From Halobacterium zhouii (lineage in GTDB: Archaea > Halobacteriota > Halobacteria > Halobacteriales > Halobacteriaceae), in contig NZ_CP089595.1 of assembly GCF_021249405.1 (NCBI RefSeq), forward strand, positions 1 through 64,000: a DNA stretch of 64,000 nt, read 5' to 3'. The notes below the pieces were generated by a model. That model saw only the letters and a list, made by a program, of their open reading frames with translations, was not told where the DNA came from and ran no database searches. Shown here piece after piece: positions 27,460-36,480 of the stretch; the stretch's first letter is position 1; each line of letters begins with the position of its first letter. The position numbers were made by a program, and so were the translations under genes.

Positions 27460-28362
27460 ATGAAACTCGGTATAATTGGGCTCGGGAGAATGGGCCAGAT
27501 CGTCGTGGATCGGGTTCTCGCTGCCGGTCATGACATCGTGGCCTTCGATATTGACGAGAACGCAGTTGCAACGGCTCTTGAACGGGGAGTATCGGGGGCA
27601 GCATCGATTTCGGATCTTGCGGATCAGCTTGGCGACGACAAACGCATCTGGCTTATGGTGCCAGCGGGTGACCCAGTTGACGCTGCGCTTGACGAACTCG
27701 AACCATCGCTCGCCAGTGATGATATCGTCGTCGACGGCGGGAACTCGAACTTTCAGGATTCGATTCGGCGAGCAGAGTCAACTGATGCTGCGTATCTAGA
27801 CTGTGGAACGAGTGGCGGGCCCGCCGGTGCAGAACGCGGTTTCTCGCTGATGGTTGGTGGTCCGGAGTGGGCATACGACGAACTCGAACCCGTATTCGAT
27901 GCCGTCGCGACAGGCCCTGACGGCCACGAACGGATGGGGCCAGCAGGCTCCGGACACTACGTGAAGATGATCCACAACGGCGTCGAATACGCGCTGATGC
28001 AGGCGTACGGTGAAGGCTTCGAACTGCTCGCGAACGGACGATACGATCTCGACCTCGAAGCAGTAGCACGAACGTGGAACAACGGAGCGGTAATCCGCTC
28101 GTGGTTGCTCGAACTCTGTGAAGAGGCGTTCCGCGAAGAGGGGAACGATCTGGATGGCGTTGCAGACTACGTTGCGGGTGGCTCGACTGGAACGTGGACT
28201 GTCCAGGAAGCGCTCGAACAGGAGGTCCCTGTTCCCCTCATCTACGGCGCACTGGCCGAACGCTTCAGTAGTCGCAACTCGCGATTCTCACGGCGTCTTG
28301 CCAATCGTCTCCGGTATGGGTTCGGTCGTCACGAGATCAAGCGACAGGACAAGAGCGAGTAA
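27460..28362 (+). CDS. gnd: 6-phosphogluconate dehydrogenase (decarboxylating)
   Basis: This 300-residue enzyme is the short GndA-type 6-phosphogluconate dehydrogenase. The Rossmann motif GLGRMG is at residues 7-12, the substrate loop SGGPAGAERGFSLM is present, and KMIHNGVEY holds the catalytic Lys. It oxidatively decarboxylates 6-phosphogluconate to ribulose 5-phosphate, the pentose route known from Haloferax. ATG at 27460 is used because upstream codons are not family-like and span non-coding DNA. Confidence 0.93.
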   Translation: MKLGIIGLGRMGQIVVDRVLAAGHDIVAFDIDENAVATALERGVSGAASISDLADQLGDDKRIWLMVPAGDPVDAALDELEPSLASDDIVVDGGNSNFQDSIRRAESTDAAYLDCGTSGGPAGAERGFSLMVGGPEWAYDELEPVFDAVATGPDGHERMGPAGSGHYVKMIHNGVEYALMQAYGEGFELLANGRYDLDLEAVARTWNNGAVIRSWLLELCEEAFREEGNDLDGVADYVAGGSTGTWTVQEALEQEVPVPLIYGALAERFSSRNSRFSRRLANRLRYGFGRHEIKRQDKSE

Positions 28363-28440
28363 TATCGTACCGATGGAGTCGTCGGAGTCGTATCCGCGAA
28401 TCTCGAAGTTGCTTTCCGCATTGCACCCCGAACTGAGACT

Positions 28441-29370
28441 ATGGACGTGACCTTTCTCGGAACGAGTGGGGCAGTTCCGACGACCCAGCGCAATCCGAGT
28501 GCAATCCTGCTTCGCCGAGAAGGGGAACGATTTCTTTTCGATGTCGGAGAGGGGACACAGCGACAGATGATGCGCTTCTCGACCGGTTTCGACGTTTCCA
28601 TAATCTTTCTCACACATCTCCACGGTGATCACGTCCTTGGTCTTCCTGGGCTTCTACAGACGCTCGATTTCAACGAGCGAACTGCACCTCTTGACATCTA
28701 CACACCCGCAGGTACCTCTGGAGATGTTGAGAATCTCCTCGACGCGACAGGGACGACACCGGGCTTTCGTGTTCAGGTACACGATGCGACGCCTGGGAAG
28801 CCGATTATCGAGCGTGACGAGTACACGATTCGAACCGTCGAGACCGACCATCGAACACGTTCCGTTGGATACGCACTCGTCGAAGCCGAGCGAAAAGGTC
28901 GATTCGACCGTGAGCGAGCCGAAGATCTTGGTGTTCCTGTCGGGCCAAAGTTCCAACAGCTCCACGAGGGATCCCCCGTGGAACTCAAGGACGGAACTGT
29001 CGTTCAGCCAGAGGAGGTCGTCGATGACCCACGTCCGGGGCGGCGCGTCGTTTATACCGGCGATACCCGACCGACAGAGCCTGTTGTTTCGGTCGCTTCG
29101 GAAGCGGATTTGCTCATCCACGATGCGATGTTCACTCAGGACCGACAGCAGCGGGCGCAACAAACCGGCCACTCGACGGCCCAGGAGGCAGCTACTGTCG
29201 CCTCGCAGGCCCATGTTAAGCGACTCGCACTCACACATATCTCCTCACGGTACGCGACCGATGCTGAGCCGCTCGAGAACGAGGCTATCGAGAGATTCGG
29301 TGACAATGCGTTCCTCCCTGATGATGGAGATACGATTACGATTCCCTATCCCGAGAGCGACGACGAGTAG
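28441..29370 (+). CDS. rnz: Ribonuclease Z
   Basis: This 309-residue metallo-beta-lactamase nuclease removes 3' trailers from tRNA precursors. The zinc motif HLHGDH lies at residues 59-64, a flexible-arm-like segment follows, and later ligands occur in YTGDTRP and LTHISSRY. Length is normal for archaeal RNase Z. It lies 78 bases after gnd. Confidence 0.94.
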   Translation: MDVTFLGTSGAVPTTQRNPSAILLRREGERFLFDVGEGTQRQMMRFSTGFDVSIIFLTHLHGDHVLGLPGLLQTLDFNERTAPLDIYTPAGTSGDVENLLDATGTTPGFRVQVHDATPGKPIIERDEYTIRTVETDHRTRSVGYALVEAERKGRFDRERAEDLGVPVGPKFQQLHEGSPVELKDGTVVQPEEVVDDPRPGRRVVYTGDTRPTEPVVSVASEADLLIHDAMFTQDRQQRAQQTGHSTAQEAATVASQAHVKRLALTHISSRYATDAEPLENEAIERFGDNAFLPDDGDTITIPYPESDDE

Positions 29371-29436
29371 TCCAGTGGGTGTGGGGGTAGACCATCCATC
29401 GAAGGGATTGTATGGTTGGTCGTCCTACAGGGTGAG

Positions 29437-29667
29437 GTGACTGAGAATCGCTCATCAATAGCCTGTGGTGATGAAGAGTGGACGGTAGAGGATTTGATGC
29501 GACGAGCTATGTGGACGCCGGAGACGACGGAGTGTCTGAATTGTGGCTCGACGGTCGATCTCGATACTGCACACTATTACGCGACGCTTCGGTCTGGCCG
29601 ATCAGATTCGACGGAGACACGGACGGTCGTCTTTTGCTCGCGGAACTGCTTCGAGAAGTGGTGCTGA
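29437..29667 (+). CDS. Small treble-clef/zinc-finger protein (DUF7576-like)
   Basis: This short protein carries CLNC and CSRNC knuckles around a DLDTAHYYATL segment and ends FEKWC. The pattern resembles haloarchaeal treble-clef micro-proteins. The start is uncertain: GTG at 29437, ATG at 29497 or ATG at 29509 are all possible, and a TTG at 29416 is less likely. Function unknown. Confidence 0.6.
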   Translation: MTENRSSIACGDEEWTVEDLMRRAMWTPETTECLNCGSTVDLDTAHYYATLRSGRSDSTETRTVVFCSRNCFEKWC

Positions 29668-29709
29668 TCGTCGGGTGGATTTTACTGTTCAGTCCGTGTA
29701 CGTCTTCGT

Positions 29710-30219
29710 ATGGAGTTCACCGTCATTCAAGGCGATATCGCGGCCGAGAGTGCGGATACACTGGTGAACGCCGCTGGGACGAGCTTACAGATGGGCAGCG
29801 GTGTCGCCGGCGCGCTCCGACGCGGCGCGAACGGCCCAATCAACGAGGAGGCCGTCTCGAAAGGTCCAGTTGACCTCGGCGGCGTGGCCGTCACTGATGC
29901 GTATGACCTCGACGCTGACTACGTGATTCATGCAGCGGCGATGCCCCACTACGGAGACGGTCGAGCGACCTCCGAGAGCATTCGCGAAGCCACTCGAAAT
30001 ACACTCGAAAAAGCCGACGAACTCGGCTGTGAGTCACTCGTCATTCCTATTCTCGGGACAGGAGCTGCCGGTTTCGATTTCGAGACGGGTGCACAACTGG
30101 TCTGTGAAGAAGTCTGGTCGTACGAGCCCACGTCGCTCACCGATGTTCGTGTGATCGCGTATTCGGAGCCAGAATATCAGACCGTTACCGATATCGCGGA
30201 TCGACTCCAGTCGTTGTGA
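29710..30219 (+). CDS. Macro-domain ADP-ribose-binding protein (copy 2)
   Basis: This 169-residue protein has the same signatures as the copy at 16379: GDIAAESADTLVNAAGT, GSGVAGAL and IPILGTGAAGF. The ligand-contact Asn and Gly-rich loops are kept. It is convergent with a member of the uncharacterised family that also accompanies copy 1. ADP-ribose binding is expected from the family; substrate is not. Confidence 0.92.
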   Translation: MEFTVIQGDIAAESADTLVNAAGTSLQMGSGVAGALRRGANGPINEEAVSKGPVDLGGVAVTDAYDLDADYVIHAAAMPHYGDGRATSESIREATRNTLEKADELGCESLVIPILGTGAAGFDFETGAQLVCEEVWSYEPTSLTDVRVIAYSEPEYQTVTDIADRLQSL

Positions 30220-30273
30220 GTAACCCTCTCGGGTGACTCGTTCGTGTTCGACCACTAGTGGCGATTCTGTTGG

Positions 30274-31134
30274 TCACACAGCGGCGGTCTGGAACTCCTC
30301 GCGAATCGCATCGACGATCGCTTCTCGGTCGTAGTCCCCCGCAGTTGCGCTGACGAGCGTGATATCGTCTTCGTCGACTGGAATCCAGATCTGGAGGAAT
30401 CCCTGTGAGCCGTCCATGTAGTCGACTTTCGAGGCCGGTTTTTGCCAGAGTTCAGCCGGCTCATCGGTGTATTTCGGATGAATCCCCTTGGGGAGAGGTT
30501 TCGTCGTCTCCTGTCTGAAGTCCGGATCTGCCTCGAGCCGCTCTCGAATATCTGCCGTGATCGTGTGCCGGTCGGCATCCTCCTCGATTCGCGTGTTCAC
30601 CGTCCGCACCGTTCGCGAAATGAATTTCTCCAGCGTCTTGTCCGGGACGATCTTGTCGACGTCCTCGAAGATCTCCTGCTCTCGAATCCGCGGCGTTCCA
30701 CTGATGCCGGAGACGATCCGATCGTCTCCTGGCTCGTGACAGACGCCGAAATTCGCCCGCGGCCGTTCACCCAGCTGTGGCTGATAGATATCTGGGAGTT
30801 CGAGAAGCCGAGCAATCTCGAGTTCTCGATACACACCATACTGCTTCCGGAGGAGGAGTTTGAACTTCGACATCTCTTCGCGTGATGGCGAGAGGAAGAT
30901 GAAGCGCTGAAGCACCTCCTGATTGGGCGCGTCATCGTGGTAAAAGAAGGTGTGTGTCTCGTAGTCCTCGAGCGCAAACCAGACGAGGTAGTCGATCGGG
31001 CCGTCGTCGACGAAGATTGCTTCTTCAACGGGCTGCTCGGAGAACTTCGGACAGCGCTCACAGAAGGTATCCACCAGGTGCTGGACGTAATCTCCCGGGT
31101 CGAGTCCGTACTCAGAAATGAACTCCCGAGGCAT
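30274..31134 (-). CDS. Uncharacterised protein, paralog of 17131-18027
   Basis: This 286-residue acidic protein starts MPREFISEYGLDPGDYV; ATG at 31134 is preferred over an upstream Met. The last 90 residues share the pattern P.P..I, WQK, VD..D...GF..IW, DE and AGDYD with the protein at 17131-18027. The first 150 residues include FFYHDDAP and look like an independent domain. It ends 54 bases from the convergent macro-domain gene. Confidence 0.7.
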   Translation of the reverse strand: MPREFISEYGLDPGDYVQHLVDTFCERCPKFSEQPVEEAIFVDDGPIDYLVWFALEDYETHTFFYHDDAPNQEVLQRFIFLSPSREEMSKFKLLLRKQYGVYRELEIARLLELPDIYQPQLGERPRANFGVCHEPGDDRIVSGISGTPRIREQEIFEDVDKIVPDKTLEKFISRTVRTVNTRIEEDADRHTITADIRERLEADPDFRQETTKPLPKGIHPKYTDEPAELWQKPASKVDYMDGSQGFLQIWIPVDEDDITLVSATAGDYDREAIVDAIREEFQTAAV

Positions 31135-31219
31135 ATACGGACCTACGAGTGACCGTCGATAAAAGCCACCCGAAGCGTCAGCACTTGGCGGCAAGTCTCC
31201 TTTGGGATTGGCGAGAGCA

Positions 31220-31290
31220 AGTGCGGCTCGGTGGTGGCCGTCATCACAAGGGGCTCAGTGCGGGGGTAAAAGGATCGTCATCGCCGCACT
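31220..31290 (+). ncRNA. Candidate structured RNA motif, copy 2
   Basis: An 8-bp perfect stem AGTGCGGC/GCCGCACT (31220-31227, 31283-31290) encloses the core GTCATCACAAGGGGCTCAG (31240-31258) found in copy 1, then GGGGTAA and TCGTCA. Two of the eight closing pairs differ from copy 1 with compensation. A T-rich run (cctctttt) follows on this strand. An alternative helix GCACTTG/CAAGTGC (from about 31185 and 31218) would compete with the closing stem. Both neighbouring genes are on the other strand. Confidence 0.5.
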
Positions 31291-31349
31291 CCAACGCCTC
31301 TTTTCGACCCGCTGTATTCAGCGTTCTCTTTCTCCGATACTGCCTGCTA

Positions 31350-31628
31350 TCAGGACGGTTCGGGGTCGGGAAACCGAGCAACGAAACGACGGTTTGGAGA
31401 CGGTGTAATTTCGAGTCGTACTTCCCGAACCAACGTGTAATACCGTCGGCGTCCGTCTTTATACGACTCTAGGATGCCCGCGTCAGTGAGGACCTTGAGG
31501 TGGTGCGTCGCGGTTTTCCCGTCCATCCCGACTGCTTCCATCAACTCGGAAACGTACATATCGCGCCGAGAGAGCAATCGGAGCAGCTCGAGGCGTGGCT
31601 TCGATCCGAGTACGTCGAGCGAATCCAT
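31350..31628 (-). CDS. ArsR-family winged-helix regulator
   Basis: This 92-residue protein shows the ArsR/HTH_20 pattern: LGSKPRLELLRLL, a recognition helix in DGKTATHHLKVL, and a wing DGRRRYYTL. ATG at 31628 gives the usual short N-terminus. No metal-binding CxC motif is seen, so the signal is not clear. It is divergent from an amphi-Trp gene; the 59-base AT-rich gap probably holds both promoters. Confidence 0.85.
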   Translation of the reverse strand: MDSLDVLGSKPRLELLRLLSRRDMYVSELMEAVGMDGKTATHHLKVLTDAGILESYKDGRRRYYTLVREVRLEITPSPNRRFVARFPDPEPS

Positions 31629-31687
31629 ATAGAGATAATATTCCAACGAAATTTTATCTGTTACGGACCGCACGTCTCGAATGTACT

Positions 31688-31987
31688 ATGCCCGAAGTCC
31701 CTGCCGAAGAAGAGGAAGAACCGTCCATCGAAACAGTCACCGACGGCTACTTCGAGGAAGAATACTACATCGGCGCTGAGGATGCCGGCGACTTCTTGAT
31801 CGAGCTCGGGGAGCAGTTCAAAGAGGAAGACGAGATTACCATTACCGGCGACGACTGGGAGCTGCCGTTCGCGTTCGGCGAGCCCGTCAAACTCGATATC
31901 GAATTCGAAGGCGACGGCGAGCCGGAACTGGAGATCGAAGTTGAACTCTCCGGACGTGTCGAAGACGAGACGCCGGATCTCGCATAG
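31688..31987 (+). CDS. Amphi-Trp domain protein (copy 2)
   Basis: This 99-residue very acidic protein keeps the amphi-Trp plan: a helix GAEDAGDFLIELGEQFKEED, the strand ITGDDWELPF with its Trp, and alternating strands LDIEFEGDGEPELEIEVEL. ATG at 31688 is used. It is divergent from the ArsR-type gene and is followed by two small genes. Confidence 0.82.
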   Translation: MPEVPAEEEEEPSIETVTDGYFEEEYYIGAEDAGDFLIELGEQFKEEDEITITGDDWELPFAFGEPVKLDIEFEGDGEPELEIEVELSGRVEDETPDLA

Positions 31988-32041
31988 ACGCGGTACAAAC
32001 CATCCTGTACCGTTATAGCAACAGCGCGAGTAGGGATACGT

Positions 32042-32194
32042 ATGCAATCTCGTGTTCCTACTCTTGCGAGAGAGGAGACTACCGATCCTGACGATTCGGA
32101 CGAGGAATCCACATCTGAGGAGTCTGTCTCCGCTGATAACTCCTCAGACGACGAGAAATCACTCGATGAAATTATTGACGCGTACGCAGAGTAA
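32042..32194 (+). CDS. Small acidic hypothetical protein
   Basis: This 50-residue protein is rich in Asp, Glu and Ser and ends with a short helix (SLDEIIDAYAE). Its frame is intact and it sits 54 bases after the amphi-Trp gene and 9 bases before the next gene, like an operon member. No family is recognised; low-complexity acidic frames in high-GC DNA can be spurious. Confidence 0.45.
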   Translation: MQSRVPTLAREETTDPDDSDEESTSEESVSADNSSDDEKSLDEIIDAYAE

Positions 32195-32203
32195 GCCCCT
32201 GAT

Positions 32204-32467
32204 ATGGTCGATGCACACCGATTCCCGTCGGGAAGCACCTCGCAACTCCAAGAAGCGATAGATACGATTGTCCAAGCATTCGGTCATCCGGAAACGATCT
32301 CCGTCACCTATACGTTCGAAGACGGACAGAAACGGACGATGATCGAGGTGCCAGCTGGTGATGGCACTACCACCTACGAGCTCGTCTACGACGGACAGGA
32401 CGACGATACAGAACCAGAGCTCAAATCGGTCGACGAAGACGACCAGTCACCGAAACCGTCGGAGTAA
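32204..32467 (+). CDS. Hypothetical protein
   Basis: This 87-residue protein has a helix (TSQLQEAIDTIVQAF), a strand pair (SVTYTFEDG, YELVYDG) and an acidic tail. It starts 9 bases after the preceding small gene and its last 21 bases overlap the 3' end of a gene on the other strand. The function is unknown. Confidence 0.6.
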   Translation: MVDAHRFPSGSTSQLQEAIDTIVQAFGHPETISVTYTFEDGQKRTMIEVPAGDGTTTYELVYDGQDDDTEPELKSVDEDDQSPKPSE

Positions 32468-32851
32468 CCGCCCAATCGATGGGAATACTCGCTCCCCTCT
32501 GAACGTCTCGATCGTCTCGCGTATTGCCTCGATTTCGGGGTCAGCTTCCGAAATCGACCCCTCCTGTATCCGCTGTGAGAACATCTCGATGAATGACTGG
32601 GCACCTTCCACTGCATTGTCGACTGTATCGTATTCGTCGACAGGATAATCATGCCGGACATGCGTCGACGTTCGATTGATCGCCGATAACCGGAGTTTGA
32701 CTCCCTCATCGGCCGTCTTCGATAGTACAGAGACAACAAACGTCGTGTCATCTGCCGTTTCGTGTTGATACTCGACGACTGCGGTGCTATGCTGGGCCTC
32801 CTCGCGTTTCTTCGTCCACTCTGCTGGAAGGGCAATATCGATATCAGTCAT
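32447..32851 (-). CDS. Hypothetical protein in zinc-finger/DUF7504-like operon
   Basis: This 134-residue protein starts MTDIDIALPAEW and has an alpha/beta pattern with no recognised motif. Its ATG overlaps the stop of the frameshifted upstream gene (shared bases 32844-32851), so it is translationally coupled to that gene. It forms a three-gene unit with 33745-33536 and 33532-32844. Function unknown. Confidence 0.7.
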   Translation of the reverse strand: MTDIDIALPAEWTKKREEAQHSTAVVEYQHETADDTTFVVSVLSKTADEGVKLRLSAINRTSTHVRHDYPVDEYDTVDNAVEGAQSFIEMFSQRIQEGSISEADPEIEAIRETIETFRGERVFPSIGRLLRRFR

Positions 32852-33532
32852 CAGGACCACCGTCGAGAACGGAACGACTGTGTCGTCCCCTCGTCGGCTG
32901 ATAGTCGAAGGCGAGACGGGCCGGTGATGGCTGGGTGACCCAGAGCACGCCATCAACGAGGGTAGCAATCGCTGCCATCGTCTCTTCATCGTGAGCGGTG
33001 TAGTCGATCCCGAGGAGACAGAGGCCCGACTCGGAACGAAGCCCAGTGATTCGCTCGAGAACAGTACTCACACGAGTGGCAGACGACGCCTTGAGGATCG
33101 GTGTGAGCGAGCGGATGACGAGGTGATGCGCTCCATTGCTCGGTGCCGAACTGTCGGAGAGTTCTGAGAGGGCCATGACCAGCCGTTCAAGGTCGCCCGG
33201 CGAGGGTGTGAAGACGACATGTGTCTCGCCATAGAGCGCTGAGACGGATTGTTGCTCTGAAACTGTGTCGACGATGCTGATCGATGGTCGCCCGGTCTCC
33301 CCTCCCAGACGGTCATAGACGGCAATCGTTCGATCGGCACTCTCCGTCGTCGTGACGACAAAGCTGTATCCTCTTCGGTCCCTTGAGCACAGAGAATACG
33401 GAGACACACGGCGTACTGAGACGGATCACCGGTGGTCGCGACGAGAACGGTCGCGCCCCCGCTGAGGCTGTCCGGGAGCGGATCGACCTGCAAGGCCTCT
33501 GTCTCGACAGTGCTGTTGGCGTTCTCGTCCAT
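32844..33532 (-). pseudogene. Frameshifted DUF7504/KaiC-like gene
   Basis: The protein starts MDENANSTVETE and reads well through LPDSLSGGATVLVATTGDPS to about CAQGTEED, then the frame changes. The sensible continuation (GYSFVVTTTESADRTIAVYD onward) is read in another frame from about 33370 to the stop at 32844. Joined, they give about 228 residues resembling a haloarchaeal RecA/KaiC-like family that lacks a good Walker A. A one-base indel near 33365-33385 is required. Flanking genes remain tightly coupled, so a sequencing error is possible. Confidence 0.7.
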
Positions 33533-33535
33533 TAG

Positions 33536-33745
33536 TCAGCTGTCACCACGAGGCTGGGGATTATTCGTTGAACCCGTCAGCTGAGACAGCGCCTGTTCGG
33601 GGTAGTATCGAGCCTCACATGCCGGGCACTCGGCGATGCGCACGTGGCCCTGCCAGCTCGTCGCGACTGGAAGGTCCCGTGCATGGACCGTCCGTTCGAT
33701 AAGCTCCGTGCCACAGTCCGAACAGGGGATGTCTGTTTCATTCAT
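33536..33745 (-). CDS. Zinc-ribbon protein
   Basis: This 69-residue protein has CSDC (8-11) and CPAC (40-43) knuckles with an intervening HARDLPVATSWQGHV segment that may contribute histidine ligands. It is the first gene of a three-gene unit, three bases ahead of the DUF7504-like frame. Such pairings of zinc-ribbon and KaiC-like genes recur in haloarchaea, but the role is unknown. Confidence 0.72.
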   Translation of the reverse strand: MNETDIPCSDCGTELIERTVHARDLPVATSWQGHVRIAECPACEARYYPEQALSQLTGSTNNPQPRGDS

Positions 33746-34021
33746 GGGTGGATACGTGGGTCGTGCCCAGTCCCGTCAGGGAGACCCAGGGCCACCGCAG
33801 ACGGGTCGGCATCCGGCACGGCGCATCTCAGAGCAGTGCCATCGAGGGACGCCCCCGCAGTGGCGGCGAACCGATGGGCGAGCGAAGAAAGGACGGGACG
33901 GAGCCCTTAGTACGACGTGAAGTTGCTGTGTGCCGAATAAATAGGTTTCGGACAGCCGCTTCACGCGATTGAACATTTCGGTCCTGATTTTCGGCGCTCC
34001 TGAGCGTGGAACGCACGTCTC

Positions 34022-35941
34022 TCAATCGAAGCGGAATGTTTCCATATTTCTCGGCGCGTGGGTTCGGATATTGAATTCTTGATACAGTCCGGACGAGAGC
34101 TGGTCCGTCGAAGATTCATCGCCGTGGACACAGAGGATTCGCTCCGGACGAGGGTTCATCGTCCGCACGAAGTTCTCGAGGCCGTTTCGGTCGGCGTGGC
34201 CGGAAAATCCACTGACCGATTCGACGTCGAACCGAAGCGTCAATTGCTCGCTACGGCTGCCGCGGTCACTGAACGGGATCTCGCGGCGCCCACTCTGAAT
34301 GCGCCGTCCCAGCGTACCCTGCGCTTGGTAGCCGACGAAGATGAGCGTGTTCTTTGGGTCACCCCCAAGCAGTTCCAGCCACGACATAATCGGGCCGCCG
34401 GTCACCATCCCGGACGTCGAGAGGATGATACAGGGCTCGCCACCGGCGATATCTTCTCGCATTTCTTGGCCACCGTCGACCTGGTGGAACTGCTCGGCGA
34501 GGAACGGATTCTCGTCTTCATGGAGAATCCGCTGGCGCAGTCCATCTCGAAGGAACTCGGGATAGGCCGTGTGGATCGCCGTCGCCTCGCGAATCATCCC
34601 GTCGAGATAGATCGGCATCGTCGGGAGTCGATCCTCACGCATCGCCTCCTCCAAGACGAGCATCAACTCTTGTGACCGGCCAACAGCGAACGCTGGAATC
34701 ACGACTATCCCGTCCTGTTCGTACGTGTCGTTGATCAGCTCGGTGAGCTTCCGCTCGCTATCCTCCTGGTCGGTCTGGTAGTCGTTCCGACGGCCGTAAG
34801 TCGACTCCATGATGAGCGACTCGACGCGCGGAAAGTCGTTCGATGCGCCGTTGAACAGGCGGGTGTCCGTATAGTGAACGTCGCCCGAGAAGACGATGTT
34901 GTGGAAGCCGTCGCCGACGTGGAAGTGTGCGACTGCACTGCCGAGGATGTGGCCGGCGTTATGGAACGTGAGTTTGATGTCCGGTGCGATGTCGGTGACG
35001 TCTCCGTAGTCGACTGTAATCGTGTGTTTGAGTTCCTCGCGCACCATCGCACTCTCGTACGGCGGCGTGCGTCCTTCCTTGGCCGCGACGTCCAGATAAT
35101 CGAGCTGGAGTAGGCCCATCAAATCGCGGGTCGCCTGCGTCGTGTACACTGGTCCATCGTACCCGTACTTGAATAGGAGCGGGAGCAACGCGCTGTGGTC
35201 GAGGTGGGCGTGGGTCAGAACGACCGCGTCGAGGTCTGGGATGGGGTTTGCCTCGGGTATCTGGAGGTATGGAACCTCGCCTTCCGCCCCAGGTTTGTCC
35301 CCACAGTCGATGAGAACCCGTGTTTCGGGGGTGCTGAGGATGAAACTCGCCCGCCCGACCTCACGACAGCAGCCGAGTGTGGTGACACGAACCCACTCGG
35401 GTTCGTGCATCGGTTCGCGGTGGATTTGGTCCCCGACGCGTTCGAGGAACTCGCGGCGCTCGTCGCGCTCCTGCATCAGGAAGTTCCGGACGTTATCGAC
35501 CGTCGACGATTCCATCGGCGGTGTTCGGAGCACTTCGGGTGTCCAGCCGACCTCCTGTGTGATTTCACGGAGGGTGCTGGCGCGACGACCGATCACAAGG
35601 CCCGGCTTCTCAGCTTCGATGAGCACCTCACCGGTGGCGGGATAGAACTGCAGATTTGTGATGCCGGCATCTGCCGGAATAAGGTCGAGAATGCGGGGCT
35701 TGGCATCTGCCGGACTCGCCTGCGTGCCCGCCGCGGGCCGGACCGTGATTCGCTTGCGAACCGTATTGGCGAGTTTCCGGATCACTCCATCCCGCTCGGC
35801 AAACTTTCGTGGCGTTTCAGTGTAGATGACGAGTTCTGGACCCTCGTAGGTCACCCGTGAGATATCGAGATCGTCCGGTATCTCAGCCTCTACCTGAGCC
35901 CGCACAGTCTCGAGTGGATCGTTCTCGTGGTCAGAACTCAT
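34022..35941 (-). CDS. fttA: Transcription termination factor FttA (aCPSF1)
   Basis: This 639-residue KH-MBL-beta-CASP protein is the archaeal CPSF73 homolog that cleaves nascent RNA at U-rich sites and terminates transcription. Residues 1-150 hold two KH-like domains (including GLVIGRRAST); the metallo-beta-lactamase motif HAHLDH is at 244-249, with later ligands in FSGDVHYTD and GHADRNG, and the beta-CASP domain lies between. Length and order match the highly conserved euryarchaeal protein. Confidence 0.96.
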   Translation of the reverse strand: MSSDHENDPLETVRAQVEAEIPDDLDISRVTYEGPELVIYTETPRKFAERDGVIRKLANTVRKRITVRPAAGTQASPADAKPRILDLIPADAGITNLQFYPATGEVLIEAEKPGLVIGRRASTLREITQEVGWTPEVLRTPPMESSTVDNVRNFLMQERDERREFLERVGDQIHREPMHEPEWVRVTTLGCCREVGRASFILSTPETRVLIDCGDKPGAEGEVPYLQIPEANPIPDLDAVVLTHAHLDHSALLPLLFKYGYDGPVYTTQATRDLMGLLQLDYLDVAAKEGRTPPYESAMVREELKHTITVDYGDVTDIAPDIKLTFHNAGHILGSAVAHFHVGDGFHNIVFSGDVHYTDTRLFNGASNDFPRVESLIMESTYGRRNDYQTDQEDSERKLTELINDTYEQDGIVVIPAFAVGRSQELMLVLEEAMREDRLPTMPIYLDGMIREATAIHTAYPEFLRDGLRQRILHEDENPFLAEQFHQVDGGQEMREDIAGGEPCIILSTSGMVTGGPIMSWLELLGGDPKNTLIFVGYQAQGTLGRRIQSGRREIPFSDRGSRSEQLTLRFDVESVSGFSGHADRNGLENFVRTMNPRPERILCVHGDESSTDQLSSGLYQEFNIRTHAPRNMETFRFD

Positions 35942-36301
35942 ACGTGGGCGAGAGTATGTGCTGTGAGCGGTGGGCTATACGGCGGATATACCCGTCTCTC
36001 GACGGGGATGTCGGCTGATGAGGGGACTCCATGACCATGGATTTTCGAGTGGTGGGAGACATTCACTGATCGGTGTTTTCCACGATATCCCTGCGGTGCT
36101 GAGGTCGGGAGAGACCGATACAGTATGCTCTCCAGCGTGCGAACGGATGAAATCGTTCGATTGAGACTACCCGAGGGGCGATATAAACCTTTTCCGACGC
36201 CTCGTTCCGGGCTCAGATCCGGTGTTGGTGAGTCGAAATCCCAACGATTAAGCGATTCAATGCTGAAGGAGTACTCGTTATAACCCTCGCGAGTCGCGAG
36301 A

Positions 36302-36480
36302 GTGCGCCGGAATTCGGGGAGCGTCGCCCGATGAGGCCACCGCGGCTGAGGGCACGCACAGACCGCCTCCGGTGATTCGATCCGCAGGCACACCGTGGGC
36401 CCCACGGACGCCATACGTGGGAACGACCAACCTGAAGGTCGTTCCGGGATCTGCTCCCCGGAATGGACCTGCTTCTGCTC
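36302..36480 (+). ncRNA. Candidate structured non-coding RNA
   Basis: Several stable helices are packed here. GTGCG (36302-36306) can pair with CGCAC (36355-36359), enclosing GCCC-GATGA-loop-CTGA-GGGC, which resembles an L7Ae-type kink-turn. CCGTGG/CCACGG forms a hairpin near 36393-36407. GGAACGACC/GGTCGTTCC forms a 9-bp hairpin near 36420-36445. A TATA-like gttataa lies near 36277, about 25 bases upstream. The rest of 35942-36568 shows no gene; another TATA-like atataaa is at about 36181. It did not match RNase P or SRP RNA signatures. Confidence 0.4.

Noticed and set aside
33746..34021. Several overlapping frames between the zinc-ribbon gene and fttA
   Set aside because: All are basic, mutually overlapping and motif-free. 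I see nothing supported in these 276 bases beyond possible promoter sequence.
36302..36480. RNase P RNA or SRP RNA gene
   Set aside because: The universal RNase P core sequence and the SRP S-domain signature were not found on either strand, so only a generic structured RNA was called.
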